A stretch of DNA of 64,000 bases, taken from positions 12,400,001 to 12,464,000 of the forward strand of contig NC_063256.1 in the NCBI RefSeq assembly GCF_019578655.1, in the 5' to 3' direction. Below are positions 62,981 through 64,000 of this stretch, piece after piece. Both the position numbers and the translations under genes were made by a program. The notes under the pieces are model-generated. The model did not search any database and was not told the DNA's origin. It saw only the letters and a list, made by a program, of their open reading frames with translations. The stretch is from Ricinus communis. Taxonomy: Eukaryota; Streptophyta; Magnoliopsida; Malpighiales; Euphorbiaceae. Every line of letters begins with the position of its first letter. Positions within the stretch are counted from its first letter, which is position 1.

Positions 62981-63738
62981 AACTATAGTATTTCTCAAAA
63001 GTAAATAAAAAATTCTGTAGAATTTGCAATTATTTTTCTTTTTGTAAAATTTGATATGATTAGATCGACATTATTTTATTTGATTTTTTAATAAGACATA
63101 TTTCAAAATTTAGAAAAAACTTGCATGCCTTTTTCTTTTTGTAAAATTCGATATCAATTAGATTGGCATCAATTTATTTTATTTTTGAAAGATGCTAAAC
63201 ATTTCATTATTTTTTGTTTCATTTTTTATCACTTGATGTGACATCTACTACTTTTATAAAATTACCCATTAATTTTTAAATATTAAATAATAATTTTATA
63301 AAGGTAGTAAAGCCACATCAGATAGGTAAGAGATAGAACATAAAATATGGATTATGTAGCATTGCTTTTTATTTTTTATAAAATATATTGCATAACTAAA
63401 AAATTACTATAAAAAAAAATATATAAGGATTCAAGTAAATTTGTAAAATTATAGAAAAAACTACAAAAATTTAAAAATTATTATAAATAATACCAATAAA
63501 AACACCTATCAATATCATGCATAATCCTTATGGTTGGAGATGTCAAAACACTATCTCAAGAGTTTTAACGCATATCAGTGTCTTGCATAATTCTTACGGA
63601 TGGTAAACTACTACCTCAAAATTTTAATGCAACCGCATGCCTAAAGTTTGAACTCGAAACTTTAGTTAAACTGAAAGAAATCCTACCATCTCATTTACAA
63701 GCTATTAGATAATTTAAATAAGATTTTAAGATTGAGTT

Positions 63739-63774
<36 letters not shown>

Positions 63775-64000
63775 TTTTGAAAGCAACCAAATTGAATTCA
63801 CAAAATTGTACCATCTCCGTTATAACCTAGATGTTCAAGTAATGCTGGGTGAAAGATAGAAACGGGAGAAGAAGAAGTGGCGTGGCTAGTTAAGGTCACC
63901 CTTTATATATACTTCTTTACCTTGTCACGTTTATTGAAGAATTTTTTTAAAAGCATTATTGAAGAACTATTAAAATATATATTAATTAACTATAAGATAC
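62981..64000. other. Spacer with short tandem duplications
   Basis: Contains an imperfect direct duplication of about 95 bases (63033-63100 and 63129-63190, both with TTTTTCTTTTTGTAAAATT and GATT/GATTGG...ATTTTATTT), another of about 70 bases (63510-63575 and 63578-63635, with CTTGCATAATTCTTA / CATGCATAATCCTTA), and a 31-base T run (63742-63772). No gene is visible to the window end. Confidence 0.5.
63742..63772 (+). repeat. Poly-T tract (31 bases)
   Basis: An uninterrupted T homopolymer. Confidence 0.95.

Overview
This is a nuclear segment of a dicot plant genome. It has AT-rich introns with GT-AG borders, large gene-poor AT-rich spacers, decayed plastid DNA insertions, MITE-like elements and a solo LTR. 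The coding sequences resemble rosid genes; a Malpighiales/Euphorbiaceae origin is possible, but the sequence alone does not settle it.

Layout. The left end (1-10.8 kb) is gene-rich: the 3' end of a small-subunit-type ADP-glucose pyrophosphorylase gene (+), a chloroplast RAP/OPR-type RNA-binding protein (+, 3 coding exons), a truncated SKP1-like gene (-), and a two-domain LEA14/WHy protein (+) with a long leader intron. From about 11 to 26.9 kb no intact gene is visible. That stretch holds a 21-bp inverted-repeat element, a LINE-like remnant, plastid 23S, 16S and ycf1 pieces, two copies of one diverged AT-rich repeat, and a 1.45-kb non-autonomous hAT-like transposon with an 8-bp target duplication. 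An ARGOS/OSR organ-size gene (+) sits at 27.1-28.9 kb, and a SKIP35-type ankyrin protein gene (-, 3 coding exons) at 31.9-38.2 kb. Two foldback elements follow (38.4-39.3 kb and 41.1-42.2 kb; the second carries GC-richer cargo). RIO2 kinase (+, 13 coding exons) occupies 42.6-49.2 kb, an intronless E-class PPR gene (+) 50.1-52.3 kb, and an MLO family gene (-, 14 exons, with a GC-AG first intron) 52.8-58.1 kb. The right end (58.1-64 kb) is non-genic: a tandem array of about 185 bp, and a 2.86-kb solo LTR bounded by TG...CA and an exact 5-bp duplication.

The genes do not form a pathway. They are independent housekeeping, organellar-RNA, growth and defence genes, as is usual for plant chromosomes. 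I reconstructed the exon chains of the RAP, SKIP35, RIO2 and MLO genes by following GT/AG borders and keeping reading phase. All four close without a frame break, so these loci appear intact. I found no convincing undescribed coding system. The most informative unusual items are the mosaic plastid insertions, the transposons with target duplications, a spliced upstream ORF in the ARGOS leader, and the GC-AG intron in MLO.
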